Of a DNA stretch of 64,000 bases, positions 23,473-31,656 are shown one piece after another. The stretch comes from Kineosporia aurantiaca JCM 3230 (lineage in GTDB: Bacteria > Actinomycetota > Actinomycetes > Actinomycetales > Kineosporiaceae). Position 1 is the first letter of the stretch. The number at the start of each line of letters is the position of its first letter. The notes under the pieces are model-generated. The model had not been told where the DNA came from, made no database searches, and saw only the letters and a list, made by a program, of their open reading frames with translations. The translations under genes and the position numbers were made by a program. The stretch lies in contig JODP01000004.1 in the NCBI GenBank assembly GCA_000719025.1, positions 62,001-126,000 on the forward strand, written 5' to 3'.

Positions 23473-24516
23473 GTGGAGCTGCTCTGGTACATCCCGAACA
23501 CCGTCGAACCCGGACACCGGGGCGACGACACCACCGAGGGCTGGGGGTCGCTGGAGTACTCGACCGAACTGGCCCTCGCGGCCGAGAAGCACGGCTGGTC
23601 CGGCGCCCTGCTCGGCAGCAGCTGGGGCCGGCCGGACACGTTCACGGTGGCCACCGCCCTCGCCGCCCGCACCACCCGGTTCCGCCCCCTGGTCGCGGTC
23701 CGGCCCGGCTACTGGCATCCCGCGCACTTCGCCTCGGCCGCGGGCACGCTCGACCGGCTGAGCAACGGACGCCTGCTGGTCAACGTGATCAGCGGCCTGG
23801 ACGAACCGGCCGCCTACGGCGACACCGTCACCGACTCCCCCGAGCGCTACGCCCGCACCGCCGAGTTCATGCAGGTGGTCCGTCGTTTGTGGACGCAGCG
23901 AGCGGTCACCTACGAGGGGCGGTACTACCAGGTCACCGACTCCACCGTGGCCACCCCGCCGGCCTCGCCCCCGCCCCTGTACTTCGGCGGCGCCTCCCCG
24001 GCGGCCGAACGTGTCTCGGCGGCCGAGGCCGACGCGCAGCTGTTCTGGGGTGAGCCGCTGGACGCGCTTGCCGAGCGGATCGCCCGCCTCCGTTCACTCA
24101 GCGACGGGGTCGGCCGGGAACACGCCCCGCTGGAGTTCGGGCTGCGCATCACCACCCTGGTCCGGGACACCACCGAGCAGGCCTGGGCCGATGCCGAGGC
24201 CCGGGTAGCGGCGATGCGGGGTAAGGAGCCGGAGACGTGGTGGGCCGGTAACCGTCTTGCCGTCGGCCAACGCCGCCTTTACGACCTGGCCGAACGCGGT
24301 GAGGTGCTGGACAGTTGCCTCTACACCGCACCCGGCACCGTGGGCGGGGGCGGGGCCGCCAGCACCTGGCTGGTGGGAACGGCTCCGGAGGTGGCCGCGT
24401 CCCTGCGCCGCTACCAGGAGCTGGGCATCAGCCACTTCATCCTGTCCGACACCCCGTACCAGGAAGAGGTCGTCCGCCTCGGCGACCAACTCCTTCCCCT
24501 GCTGCGGGACAGCTAG
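23473..24516 (+). CDS. LLM flavin-dependent alkanesulfonate monooxygenase-like protein (SsuD type)
   Basis: The protein has 347 residues. It follows the SsuD pattern: ELLWYIPNTVEPGHRGDDTT, AAEKHGWSGALLGSSWGRPD with TFTVATALAARTTRF, FASAAGTLDRLSNGRLLVNV with ISGLDE, and PPPLYFGGASPAAERVSAAE. FMNH2-dependent SsuD enzymes split alkanesulfonates into aldehyde and sulfite. The GTG at 23473 is chosen over the long upstream frame, because it gives the family's usual N-terminus and has a leaderless -10 box. It is divergent from the leader-peptide operon and near the sulfonate-type ABC system downstream. Confidence 0.88.
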   Translation: MELLWYIPNTVEPGHRGDDTTEGWGSLEYSTELALAAEKHGWSGALLGSSWGRPDTFTVATALAARTTRFRPLVAVRPGYWHPAHFASAAGTLDRLSNGRLLVNVISGLDEPAAYGDTVTDSPERYARTAEFMQVVRRLWTQRAVTYEGRYYQVTDSTVATPPASPPPLYFGGASPAAERVSAAEADAQLFWGEPLDALAERIARLRSLSDGVGREHAPLEFGLRITTLVRDTTEQAWADAEARVAAMRGKEPETWWAGNRLAVGQRRLYDLAERGEVLDSCLYTAPGTVGGGGAASTWLVGTAPEVAASLRRYQELGISHFILSDTPYQEEVVRLGDQLLPLLRDS

Positions 24517-24525
24517 GCTGAGCCG

Positions 24526-24578
24526 GTGATCGTGCGGTTGGCCGGGGCGAGCGATGTGGCGGCGCTCGCGGGCCTCCT
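24526..24578 (+). pseudogene. 5' remnant of a GNAT acetyltransferase gene
   Basis: A TAGGCT box (24514-24519) six bases ahead of GTG 24526 starts a frame reading VIVRLAGASDVAALAGLLA, the opening strand and helix of GNAT acetyltransferases. After about 18 codons the sequence becomes the 3' end of the oppositely oriented ABC ATPase gene (stop at 24577), and what continues in this frame is antisense. The promoter and start were kept and the rest of the gene was lost, which marks a recombination junction near 24578. Confidence 0.5.
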
Positions 24579-25344
24579 AGCCGATGAGTTGTTTGATCAC
24601 GTCGGCCTCGAGCGCGGCGAACTTCGGGTCGGCGATCAGCTCCGGGGTGCGCGGGCGGGCGAAGTCGACGGTGATCTCGGCCGCCACCCGGGCTGGGCGC
24701 GGGCTGAACACGTAGACCCGGTCGGACAGGTACAGCGCCTCGCGGACGTCGTGGGTGATTAGGAGCACCGTCCAGCGGTACTTCTCCCACATCTGCTCCA
24801 GCCACCGCTGCATCTCCGAGCGGGTCAGGGCGTCCAGGGCCCCGAACGGCTCGTCCAGGAGCAGCACCGGCTGTTCCTGGGCAACCGTGCGCAACAGGGC
24901 GGCGCGCTGGCGCATACCGCCGGAGAGCTGAGGGGGGTAGTGCTTCTCGAAGCCGTTCAGGCCGAAAGGCTCCAGCAGAGGACGAACCTTCTCCCGGGCC
25001 GCGGCACGCTTGGTACCCCGCACTTCCAGACCCAGCGTGAGGTTGTTGAGCACCGTGCGCCAAGGCAGCAGGGCGTCGCGCTGGGGCATGTAGGCGACCC
25101 GGCCCGGCCGGCCGTCCAGCGGGTCCCCGTCGATCCGCACGTCTCCGCGGTCTGGGCGCACCGCCCCGGTGAGCACGCCGAACGTGGTGCTCTTGCCGCT
25201 GCCGCTCGGGCCGAGGATCGAGACGAACTCCCCCGGCCGGGCGTGCAGATCGAGCCCGCGGACCACCGGCAGCCCACCCAGGGTCACGTCCAGGCCCTCG
25301 ATGCTGAGCGCCCTCTCGGTGCTGACAACACGGTCGCTGGTCAC
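24577..25344 (-). CDS. ABC transporter ATPase, SsuB/TauB type
   Basis: The protein has 255 residues. Walker [15 protein letters not shown], signature [20 protein letters not shown], Walker B PVLLLDEPFGALDALTRSEM and the H-loop WTVLLITHDVREALYLSDRV are all intact. Nitrate/sulfonate/taurine-type ATPases of this length energise import through one SsuC-like permease. The GTG start overlaps the permease stop by four bases. It is the last gene of a five-gene minus-strand unit (28760 to 24577) and ends at the GNAT remnant. Confidence 0.92.
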   Translation of the reverse strand: MTSDRVVSTERALSIEGLDVTLGGLPVVRGLDLHARPGEFVSILGPSGSGKSTTFGVLTGAVRPDRGDVRIDGDPLDGRPGRVAYMPQRDALLPWRTVLNNLTLGLEVRGTKRAAAREKVRPLLEPFGLNGFEKHYPPQLSGGMRQRAALLRTVAQEQPVLLLDEPFGALDALTRSEMQRWLEQMWEKYRWTVLLITHDVREALYLSDRVYVFSPRPARVAAEITVDFARPRTPELIADPKFAALEADVIKQLIG

Positions 25345-26123
25345 TCGGACGCCTCCCCGGCGCGGACGAGGAACGCCCAGGGCAGGGCGAGCCGTTCGAT
25401 CAGGTAGCTGAGGGCGAACAGGACCAGGGTGAGCGCGGCGGTGACGAACACCGCGGCCAGCACCAGGTCGGTGCGGAAGTTGTTCTTGGCGAACTGCATG
25501 TACACGCCCAGCCCGGCCTCCGCCCCGGCGTACTCCGCGAAGATCGCCGAGACCACCGAGTAGGTGATCGCGATCCGCAGGCCGGCCATGAAGTAGGGCA
25601 GGGCCGAGGGCAGCCGCACGGTGCGGAACACCCGCCAGCGCCCGGCGCCCATCGAGCGCAGCAGGGCCACGCTGTCCGGGTCGGCCGAGCGGAACCCCTC
25701 GACGAAGCTCAGCGTGGTCGAGAAGAAGTTGACGAACACGATCAGCAGGATCTTGGGGAACTGGCCGAACCCGAACCAGACGATCACCAGCGGGGCCAGC
25801 GCCACCAGCGGCAGCGTCTGGCTGACCACCAGCACCGGCAGCACCGCCCGGCGGGCCAGGGCGGACAGGTCGACCAGCACGGCGAAGCCGAACCCGACCG
25901 CGATCGACAGCAGTAGGCCGATCACCGTGGCCCGCAGGGTCGGCCAGGTGTTGCTGAGCAGGTTCGCGTGGTCGTCCCAGCCCTGCTGGGCCACCCGGGA
26001 AGGGGTGGGCAGCAGGTCCGGCCCGGGGCCGATGGTGGCCGCGTAGATCTGCCAGAGCACCAGCAGCAGCACCACCAGGACCACCGGCGGCAGAACGACC
26101 TTCAGGCGAGGGACCACCTTCAC
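25341..26123 (-). CDS. ABC transporter permease, SsuC type
   Basis: The protein has 260 residues with six membrane segments (first: LPPVVLVVLLLVLWQIYAAT). The cytoplasmic EAA-like loop is SVALLRSMGAGRWRVFRTVR with LPSALPYFM, the conserved permease-ATPase contact of the BPD_transp_1 family. The GTG at 26123 overlaps the stop of the upstream binding protein by four bases (GTGA), which fixes the start. It works with the ATPase at 24577. Confidence 0.92.
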   Translation of the reverse strand: MKVVPRLKVVLPPVVLVVLLLVLWQIYAATIGPGPDLLPTPSRVAQQGWDDHANLLSNTWPTLRATVIGLLLSIAVGFGFAVLVDLSALARRAVLPVLVVSQTLPLVALAPLVIVWFGFGQFPKILLIVFVNFFSTTLSFVEGFRSADPDSVALLRSMGAGRWRVFRTVRLPSALPYFMAGLRIAITYSVVSAIFAEYAGAEAGLGVYMQFAKNNFRTDLVLAAVFVTAALTLVLFALSYLIERLALPWAFLVRAGEASE

Positions 26124-27040
26124 GCGACGCCGACCGGGAGGAACTCGGTGGTGAAGGACTGCTCCCAGCCCTGGGCGCTCGGGATCACGTCGTTGTCGGC
26201 CAGCCACTGCGCGTACGGCTCGACCAGGTCCGCGCGGACCTGCCCCCAGCGTCCCTCATGGAACCAGGTCGGGGTGAGCAGGTCGAGGGACGCCTTGAGG
26301 GTCTGCCTCGGGAAGTAGGGCACGTACCGCTCGAAGGCCTCCAGGGCCAGGCCCGGTTCGTCGCGCGCGGTCCGGTAGCCGCGCTCGACGATCTCCAGCA
26401 GCGTGCGCACCTGCACCGGGTTCCGCTCCAGGGTGGACTCCTGGGTGCCCAGAAGGTAGCTGTGGTACGGCGGTGCGCCGATCGTGTCCACCGGCCAGAA
26501 CACCCGCTGCTCCAGCGGGAGCCGGCCGAGCAGCGCGTCCCACGCCCAGTAGTTGCCGAACGTCGCGTCCACCTCGCCGGCCTCCACATCGTCGGCCAGC
26601 AGTTCCCGGGTGCCGCTGTCGACCAGCACGACCTTGTCGAAGTCGCCGCCGTCGGCGGCGATCAGGTGCCGCACCAGGGCCAGACCGCGTGGGGTCGGGT
26701 TCAGCGCCAGGCGCCGGCCCTCCAGTTCCCGCGGCCGGGAGATCCCGGTGCGGGTGGTGGTCAGGATCGTCTCCATCGCCCGGTGGTTGATCGCCGCGAT
26801 GGCCTTCAGCGGCTCGTGCGCGGCCCGGCGGACCAGGAGCCGGTTGCTCGGGAAGACCGCGAAATCGGCCTCGAACCGGGACAGGTAGGCCAGCGAGTCG
26901 CCGCGCGAGGGATCGCCCACGGTCAGTTCCACGTCCAGCCCGGCCTCGCCGAACCAGCCCTGGTGACTGGCCACGAAGAAGCCGGCCGAGTTCGTCCAGG
27001 GGTGAAGGTATTCCAGCACCACCCGCAGGCGTGAGCTCAT
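26120..27040 (-). CDS. NMT1/THI5-like (SsuA-type) binding protein without a signal peptide
   Basis: The protein has 306 residues. It shows the NMT1/THI5 periplasmic-binding fold: YLHPWTNSAGFFVASHQGWF with GEAGLDVEL, ELEGRRLALNPTPRGLALVR, EVDATFGNYWAWDALL and FEGRWGQ-type C-terminal segments. It begins directly with RLRVVLEYLHPW, with no signal peptide, lipobox or membrane anchor. A transporter-associated binding protein should be exported, and the same operon already has a lipoprotein of this family (27049). It may be a cytosolic sensor or an enzyme of the THI5 kind, or depend on the other protein. No alternative upstream start provides a signal. Confidence 0.75.
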   Translation of the reverse strand: MSSRLRVVLEYLHPWTNSAGFFVASHQGWFGEAGLDVELTVGDPSRGDSLAYLSRFEADFAVFPSNRLLVRRAAHEPLKAIAAINHRAMETILTTTRTGISRPRELEGRRLALNPTPRGLALVRHLIAADGGDFDKVVLVDSGTRELLADDVEAGEVDATFGNYWAWDALLGRLPLEQRVFWPVDTIGAPPYHSYLLGTQESTLERNPVQVRTLLEIVERGYRTARDEPGLALEAFERYVPYFPRQTLKASLDLLTPTWFHEGRWGQVRADLVEPYAQWLADNDVIPSAQGWEQSFTTEFLPVGVA

Positions 27041-27048
27041 GATCGTCC

Positions 27049-28140
27049 TCAGTTCCCGGTCGTGCCGCTGGGCAGGTAGGCGTTGGTGTAGTAGGTGGTC
27101 CAGTCCGGCTCGGTGGTCAGCGCCTTGCCGTCGGCGTCGGTCAGCAGGCCGTTCTTGAACAGGAACGAGCCGTAGTCGCTCCAGATCTTCGCGTCCTGCT
27201 CCCCCACATGGCCCGCCGCGGTGTTCAGGTAGTCGCCGCTGACCAGCAGCTTCTGGCTGGCCTGGACCAGGCCGGCGTCGCTCAGCTCCCGCGAGTTGGC
27301 CTTCACCAGCAGGTCCGCGGCCTTGTCGGGCTGCTCCTGCGCGTAGCTGTAGCCCTTCGCGGTGGCGGCCAGGAACTTCTCGGCCACGTCCGAATTCGCC
27401 TGCAGGTACTTGTTACTGCTGGCCAGCAGCACCGAATACTGTTCCGGGAAGCCGTAGTCGGTGAACGAGAACGTCTTCAGCGGCTTGCCCGAGCGCTCGG
27501 CCTGCACGCCTTCCCAGGTGACGACCGGGATGGTGAAGTCCGCCTTCTTGCTGTAGACCGCCTGGTACGCCGAGGTGTTCAGGGTCACGGTCTTGAAATC
27601 GCCGGTACCGCCGTCCGCCTTGATCACGTACTTCAGCTCGGGCCCCTCGTCCGGGGTACCGAAACCCGCGTAGATCTTCCCGTCCAGGTCCTTCGGGCTC
27701 TTGATGTCGTCCCGGTCGGCGGCCACCGCGATCGCGTACGTGCCCTTCTTGTCCGGCGCGTACACCCCGACCACGTCCTGACCGGCGGCCTGGGAGTAGG
27801 CCACCCCGGCCTGGTACGAGAACCCGAAATCGGCCTTCTGGTGCGCGATCAGCGTCTCCGGCGAGGTCGAGGCGTACGGGATCACCTTCAGCTTGATCCC
27901 CGCGTCCTTGTAGTAGCCCAGCTGATCGGCCACGTAGACCCCGGTGTAGTCGGTGTTCGGGGTCCAGCTCAGCGCCACCGTGACTTCGGTGAGCGCGGCC
28001 TGCGAGGCCGAGCCGGCACTCCCGGAACCCGAGGTGCTTCCGGAGGAGGACGACCCACAGGCGGACGCCGCGAGCGCGGTGGCGGAGAGGGCAGCGGCCA
28101 GCAGGCCACGGCGGGTGAGCGAGGAGGATCTGTTCATCAC
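27049..28140 (-). CDS. ABC transporter substrate-binding lipoprotein, sulfonate/taurine/thiamine-precursor type
   Basis: The protein has 363 residues. The signal sequence LTRRGLLAAALSATALAASA ends in a lipobox with the cysteine near residue 28, and the twin arginines suggest Tat export. The NMT1/SsuA-like domain follows: VALSWTPNTDYTGVYVADQL with GYYKDAGIKLKVIPYAS, ETLIAHQKADFGFSYQAGVA and IKSPKDLDGKIYAGFGTPDE. It is in an operon with a P-loop kinase-like protein upstream (8 bp gap) and a second, signal-less binding protein, permease and ATPase downstream. The ligand is likely a sulfur- or pyrimidine-containing small molecule. Confidence 0.9.
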   Translation of the reverse strand: MMNRSSSLTRRGLLAAALSATALAASACGSSSSGSTSGSGSAGSASQAALTEVTVALSWTPNTDYTGVYVADQLGYYKDAGIKLKVIPYASTSPETLIAHQKADFGFSYQAGVAYSQAAGQDVVGVYAPDKKGTYAIAVAADRDDIKSPKDLDGKIYAGFGTPDEGPELKYVIKADGGTGDFKTVTLNTSAYQAVYSKKADFTIPVVTWEGVQAERSGKPLKTFSFTDYGFPEQYSVLLASSNKYLQANSDVAEKFLAATAKGYSYAQEQPDKAADLLVKANSRELSDAGLVQASQKLLVSGDYLNTAAGHVGEQDAKIWSDYGSFLFKNGLLTDADGKALTTEPDWTTYYTNAYLPSGTTGN

Positions 28141-28148
28141 GGTGTCCG

Positions 28149-28760
28149 TTACGTCGGTGGGGTCGTTCTCAGAATGAGGGACGCCGGTGAGGTGTCGTTT
28201 TGGACGACGACATCGGCGTGGTCGGGCGTGTGATCCCGCTGCAGCAGGGCGGTCTCTGCGTCGGCCCAGCCTTGGTAGTGCTGGAGGTAGGTGTTCCAGT
28301 CGGGCCGGGCGTGCAGGCGTTGCTGCCTCACGGCCTCCGCGATCTCGACCCAGACCAGCAGGGCCAGGCTGTCACGGACGGGCGGGCTGCCGGCGCCGCA
28401 GCCTTCGAGGACCAGCACCGGGGAGGGCTCGATGGTGCGCCAGTCGCCGCGGGTACCGGTGTCCCACTGGTAGGGACGCCAGCGGGCGGGACGCCCTTCG
28501 AGCAGCGGGAGGACGATCCATTCGTGGACCAGATCGGCCACCCCAGGCAGGCCGGACCAGCCCTCGTAGAGATCGTCCAGGTGAACGATCGGGGCGTTCA
28601 GTTCGGCGGCCACCTGGTCGCCGATGGTGGTCTTGCCGGAGCCGGAGCGGCCGTCGACCGCGACCAGGCGGGTGGTGCCTACCGAGGGCGGGCACTTGCG
28701 GACGAGCGCCGCCAGGGCCGGGGCAGCCGTCGGCAGACGGGTGGCGGGTTCGCTTCTCAC
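28149..28760 (-). CDS. P-loop (uridine-kinase-like) protein
   Basis: The protein has 203 residues. The Walker A motif is VAVDGRSGSGKTTIGDQVAA, followed by IVHLDDLYEGWSGLPG, the DD[LF]Y signature of uridine kinase/phosphoribulokinase-type enzymes, and RTIEPSPVLVLEGCGAGSPP (Walker B region). It likely phosphorylates a small hydroxylated substrate. The GTG at 28760 has AAGGAGG upstream; the frame extends to 28982 but that stretch holds the promoter region. It is the first gene of the ABC operon, eight bases ahead of the lipoprotein, so its substrate may be what the transporter brings in. Confidence 0.8.
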   Translation of the reverse strand: MRSEPATRLPTAAPALAALVRKCPPSVGTTRLVAVDGRSGSGKTTIGDQVAAELNAPIVHLDDLYEGWSGLPGVADLVHEWIVLPLLEGRPARWRPYQWDTGTRGDWRTIEPSPVLVLEGCGAGSPPVRDSLALLVWVEIAEAVRQQRLHARPDWNTYLQHYQGWADAETALLQRDHTPDHADVVVQNDTSPASLILRTTPPT

Positions 28761-28924
28761 TCTCGTCCCGCCCTCCTTATCGGCCCCGACGGTCTGACCC
28801 AGCCGCACCATCACTGTCCGATGACGGTCGTAACGGCAAGCCGACGGGCGTCCCCCATTCGGGGTGGTGTGCATCTGACCTGCGGCAACCTCTCCGGCGA
28901 GGCGCCCGCCGTCGAATACTGAAT

Positions 28925-28941
28925 CATTCTGGTAGAGAATG
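28925..28941. promoter_or_regulatory. copy B of the sulfur-island motif (17-bp inverted repeat)
   Basis: CATTCT, GGTAG, AGAATG: perfect 6-bp arms, containing GGTAGAGAATG of the recurring family. It lies between the divergent kinase/ABC operon and the GntR gene and is the most symmetric of the six copies. Eleven bases (ATTCTGGTAGA) are identical to copy A at the LysR start. Confidence 0.6.
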
Positions 28942-29019
28942 TCAACAAGTCTGCATGCCCATGTATACATAGGTATGCTCACGCCGAAGTCGCGTCGTCC
29001 ATGTCCCGGGAGAAGCTGA
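28939..29019 (+). CDS. candidate 26-residue upstream ORF coupled to gntR
   Basis: An ATG inside motif copy B (28939) opens a 26-codon frame (SLHAHVYIGMLTPKSRRPC near its middle). It stops with TGA overlapping the chosen GntR start by one base (TGATG). The HV...S..C spacing is loosely similar to sulfur leader peptides. The palindrome ATGTATACAT (28961-28970) lies within it. It may be a leader ORF or a coincidence. Confidence 0.25.
   Translation: MSTSLHAHVYIGMLTPKSRRPCPGRS
28961..28970. promoter_or_regulatory. ATGTATACAT palindrome, candidate GntR (FCD) operator
   Basis: A perfect 10-bp palindrome 49 bp upstream of the GntR start, of the TGTATACA type bound by several FCD-family regulators. 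It fits autoregulation and control of the divergent ABC operon. Confidence 0.45.
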
Positions 29020-29708
29020 TGTCCCCACGCACCGACCGGGCTACCACCGCGGCCGAGGGTCCCGGCGCCGAGACCCCCGGAGCCCCCGGGTCGCTGTTCG
29101 AGCTGATGCGGTCCGACATCCTCGCTGGGGAGTTCGGCGCCACAGCCGTCCTTCAGGAGCTACCCCTGGCGCAGCGCTACTCGGTCTCCCGCACCCCGAT
29201 CCGCGAGGCGCTGGCCCGACTGGAGCACGAGGGCCTGGTCGAGAAGGCCGGACGCGGGTACCGGGTGCGATCCGGCACCGCGGAAGATGTGCTCGAGGTC
29301 TACGAAGCGCGGATCGTGCTCGAGGGCCAGGCTGCGGCCAGCGCGGCCGAGCGCCGCTCCGAGCTCGACCTGGCCCGGCTCCAGCACCTGCATGAAGCCG
29401 TTCTGGCCGGCGAGGTGGAGGGGACGGCCGAGCGAGGGGCGCATTCGGCCTGGCACGCCACGATCTGGCGGGCGTCGCACAACCGCACGATCGAGGAACT
29501 GCTGCATCGCCTGACGGCACAGCTGCGGATCTACGACCGCGGTACCCAGGAGACGACGCACGACCTGGAGCAGACCCGCGCCGAGCACGAGGCGATCCTC
29601 AGTGCGGTCCGCGAACGCCGCCCCGAGGAGGCCCGCACAGCCATGGTTCAGCACCTCACCCGGGCGCGCGAGGTGCGCCTGCACCGGTTCGGCAGCGAGC
29701 CCCGATGA
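29019..29708 (+). CDS. GntR-family regulator, FCD subfamily
   Basis: The protein has 229 residues. The winged HTH reads FELMRSDILAGEFGATAVLQ, then LAQRYSVSRTPIREALARLE with HEGLVEKAGRGYRV. The C-terminal FCD domain has YEARIVLEGQAAASAAERRS, SAWHATIWRASHNRTIEELL and DLEQTRAEHEAILSAVRERR with the usual metal-binding D and H positions (HATIW, EHEAIL, MVQHL). The ATG at 29019 (GGGAG six bases upstream) is preferred to the ATG at 29001. It overlaps the LLM gene downstream by four bases (ATGA) and is divergent from the sulfonate-type ABC operon. Confidence 0.9.
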   Translation: MSPRTDRATTAAEGPGAETPGAPGSLFELMRSDILAGEFGATAVLQELPLAQRYSVSRTPIREALARLEHEGLVEKAGRGYRVRSGTAEDVLEVYEARIVLEGQAAASAAERRSELDLARLQHLHEAVLAGEVEGTAERGAHSAWHATIWRASHNRTIEELLHRLTAQLRIYDRGTQETTHDLEQTRAEHEAILSAVRERRPEEARTAMVQHLTRAREVRLHRFGSEPR

Positions 29709-30691
29709 GCGCCCTCACCGCCGGCCTGGTGCTCCCGGTCCGCCACCGCCCGGTCAACTACGGATACGACGCGATTCTCCGCCTGGCCGAAAAGGTCGAC
29801 AACGAGCCGGATTGGAGCACCCTCTGGGCCGCCGACTCCCTGATGGCGCTGCCCTTCCTGGACTCCGGCGTGCTGCTGGCCGCGCTTGCCGCCCGCACCC
29901 GGCGGATCCGTCTCGCCATTGGCTGCATGGCCTCGCTCGGCTTCCGTCACCCCGTCGCCGTCGCTCGCCAATGGGCCGACCTGGACGCGCTTTCCGGCGG
30001 GCGGATGCTCCTGGCCGCCTGTCCGGGTAACGGGACGGGCAAGGCGGTGGAGAATGAATTGCGGACGTTTGGGATGGACTACCCGGAGAAGGTGGCCCGT
30101 TTCGAGGAGGCGGTGGAGTTCGTCCGTTCGGTCAGCACCGGCGCCACGTCCTTCCACGGCCCGTTCACCAACGTCGAGGACCTCGATCTGGGGCCCGGTT
30201 TCGTCCAGCGCCCGCTGCCGATCTGGCTCACCGCCAACCCCTCCCCCACCGCGGGCCCGGCCACGGTCGACCGCCTGCTGGGACGGGTGGCCCGGCTCGG
30301 CGACGGCTGGCTCACCTTCAACGTCACCCCGGCCCTGCTGCGCGAGCGGGTCGACCGGCTCTACGAGCTGCGCGCCGCGCTTCGGCCGGAGGCCACGGAC
30401 CGGCTCGAGATCTGCGTCTTCCTCAACACCAACGTGGGGCTGGACTCCGCCGCCGTCCTGGCCGACGCCCGCGAACGCTGGTTCCAGAGCGCGCCGCGAG
30501 GGGTGACCGTGGAGGACCTCGACGGGATCGCGGCCATCGGGTCTCCGGAGCAGGCGGCGGATCTGGCCGGTCGGCTGGCCGAGGCCGGGGCTACTCACCT
30601 GGCGATCGAGCCGTTGAGCACAGATGTGCCGCGTCAGGTGGACGCGCTGACCGAGCTATTGCTACCCCGCCTGAACCTGTCCTCCTCGTAG
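29705..30691 (+). CDS. LLM flavin-dependent oxidoreductase
   Basis: The protein has 328 residues. Segments: LTAGLVLPVRHRPVNYGYDA, WSTLWAADSLMALPFLDSGV, ARTRRIRLAIGCMASLGFRH with PVAVARQWADLDALSGGRM, FVQRPLPIWLTANPSPTAGP and IAAIGSPEQAADLAGRLAEA. The overall order is that of F420- or FMN-dependent LLM oxidoreductases. Translation is coupled to the GntR gene by an ATGA overlap, so this enzyme is probably what that regulator controls together with the divergent importer. Either flavin or F420 could be the cofactor. Confidence 0.88.
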   Translation: MSALTAGLVLPVRHRPVNYGYDAILRLAEKVDNEPDWSTLWAADSLMALPFLDSGVLLAALAARTRRIRLAIGCMASLGFRHPVAVARQWADLDALSGGRMLLAACPGNGTGKAVENELRTFGMDYPEKVARFEEAVEFVRSVSTGATSFHGPFTNVEDLDLGPGFVQRPLPIWLTANPSPTAGPATVDRLLGRVARLGDGWLTFNVTPALLRERVDRLYELRAALRPEATDRLEICVFLNTNVGLDSAAVLADARERWFQSAPRGVTVEDLDGIAAIGSPEQAADLAGRLAEAGATHLAIEPLSTDVPRQVDALTELLLPRLNLSSS

Positions 30692-30765
30692 ACGCGCCGT
30701 GCCACCGCGACCACCGAGACGAGCTGACAAGCGTCCCTAAGCACCCCCGCGAAAGGCCAGCCATC

Positions 30766-31623
30766 GTGCCCACCCCGCTCCTCCCGCCCCTGGTAACCCC
30801 GCAAGAACTGCACGCCGCCCTGGGCAACCCCCAGCTGCGCATCGTCGACGCCACGAGCTACCTCGACCGCCCCCCGGGCGGCGGCCCGTACGTCGTGCGT
30901 TCCGGCCGTGAGGAGTACGAGGCGGAGCACCTTCCCGGCGCGGGGTTCGCCGACATTGGCGGTGATCTCTCGGTCGCCGGCGCACCGCGTCCGTTCACCC
31001 TCCCCCCGGCCGAAGAACTGGCCGCAGCGCTGGGAAGAACGGGGTTGGGCGAAGGGACGCACGTGGTGGTCTACGCGCGGAACTCGCCGATGTGGGCCAC
31101 GCGGTTGTGGTGGCTGCTGCACTACGTCGGCCATGACGAGGTCTCGGTGCTGGATGGTGGGCTTCCGGGATGGAAAGCGGCAGGTCTGCCTCTGGAAAGT
31201 GGAGCGGTGGAACTACCGGCGGCGCAGCTGACGCCGCGAACGCGTACCGATCTGCTGGTCAGGTTGGACGAGGTTCAGGACCTGCCCGACGGCATCAAGC
31301 TGGTGAACGCCCTCACCCCCGGCGTGTTCCGCGGAGAAGGGGTCACGTCGTACAGCCGGCCGGGGCGTATCCCCGGCAGCCTGAACCTGCCCTGGACCAA
31401 CCTGGTCGACCCCAAGACCCTGCTCTGGCGGGACGAAGAAGCACGGGCCGGGGCGCTGGAGGAGTTCGAGGGCGACGAGGTGGTGGCCTACTGCGGGGGC
31501 GGGATCTCCGCGACGGTGGATGTGTTCGGCTGGTACCTGTCGGGCCGGGACGACATCCGCCTGTACGACGGCTCGCTGGCCGAGTGGTCCGCGCAGCCCG
31601 ATCTGCCGATGCAGACCGGCTGA
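30766..31623 (+). CDS. thiosulfate/3-mercaptopyruvate sulfurtransferase (tandem rhodanese)
   Basis: The protein has 285 residues with two rhodanese domains. The N-terminal domain is inactive by pattern: YEAEHLPGAGFADIGGDLSV, HVVVYARNSPMWATRLWWLL (no Cys). The C-terminal domain has the active cysteine in GDEVVAYCGGGISATVDVFG with SYSRPGRIPGSLNLPWTNLV upstream. These enzymes move sulfane sulfur to cyanide, thiols or sulfite, fitting a sulfur-recycling island. The GTG at 30766 is the likely start. It lies 74 bp after the LLM gene on the same strand and is convergent with the NtaA-type gene at 31657. Confidence 0.9.
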   Translation: MPTPLLPPLVTPQELHAALGNPQLRIVDATSYLDRPPGGGPYVVRSGREEYEAEHLPGAGFADIGGDLSVAGAPRPFTLPPAEELAAALGRTGLGEGTHVVVYARNSPMWATRLWWLLHYVGHDEVSVLDGGLPGWKAAGLPLESGAVELPAAQLTPRTRTDLLVRLDEVQDLPDGIKLVNALTPGVFRGEGVTSYSRPGRIPGSLNLPWTNLVDPKTLLWRDEEARAGALEEFEGDEVVAYCGGGISATVDVFGWYLSGRDDIRLYDGSLAEWSAQPDLPMQTG

Positions 31624-31656
31624 CCCGCACAACGCCAGGTCAGCCGGTGCACATCG

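Noticed and set aside
28761..28924. SAM, TPP or other sulfur riboswitch in the leader of the kinase/ABC operon
   Set aside because: I looked for conserved SAM-I/IV and TPP cores (CUGAGA, GGUCAUGAGUGCCAGCG type) and found none; only GC stems without the conserved bases.
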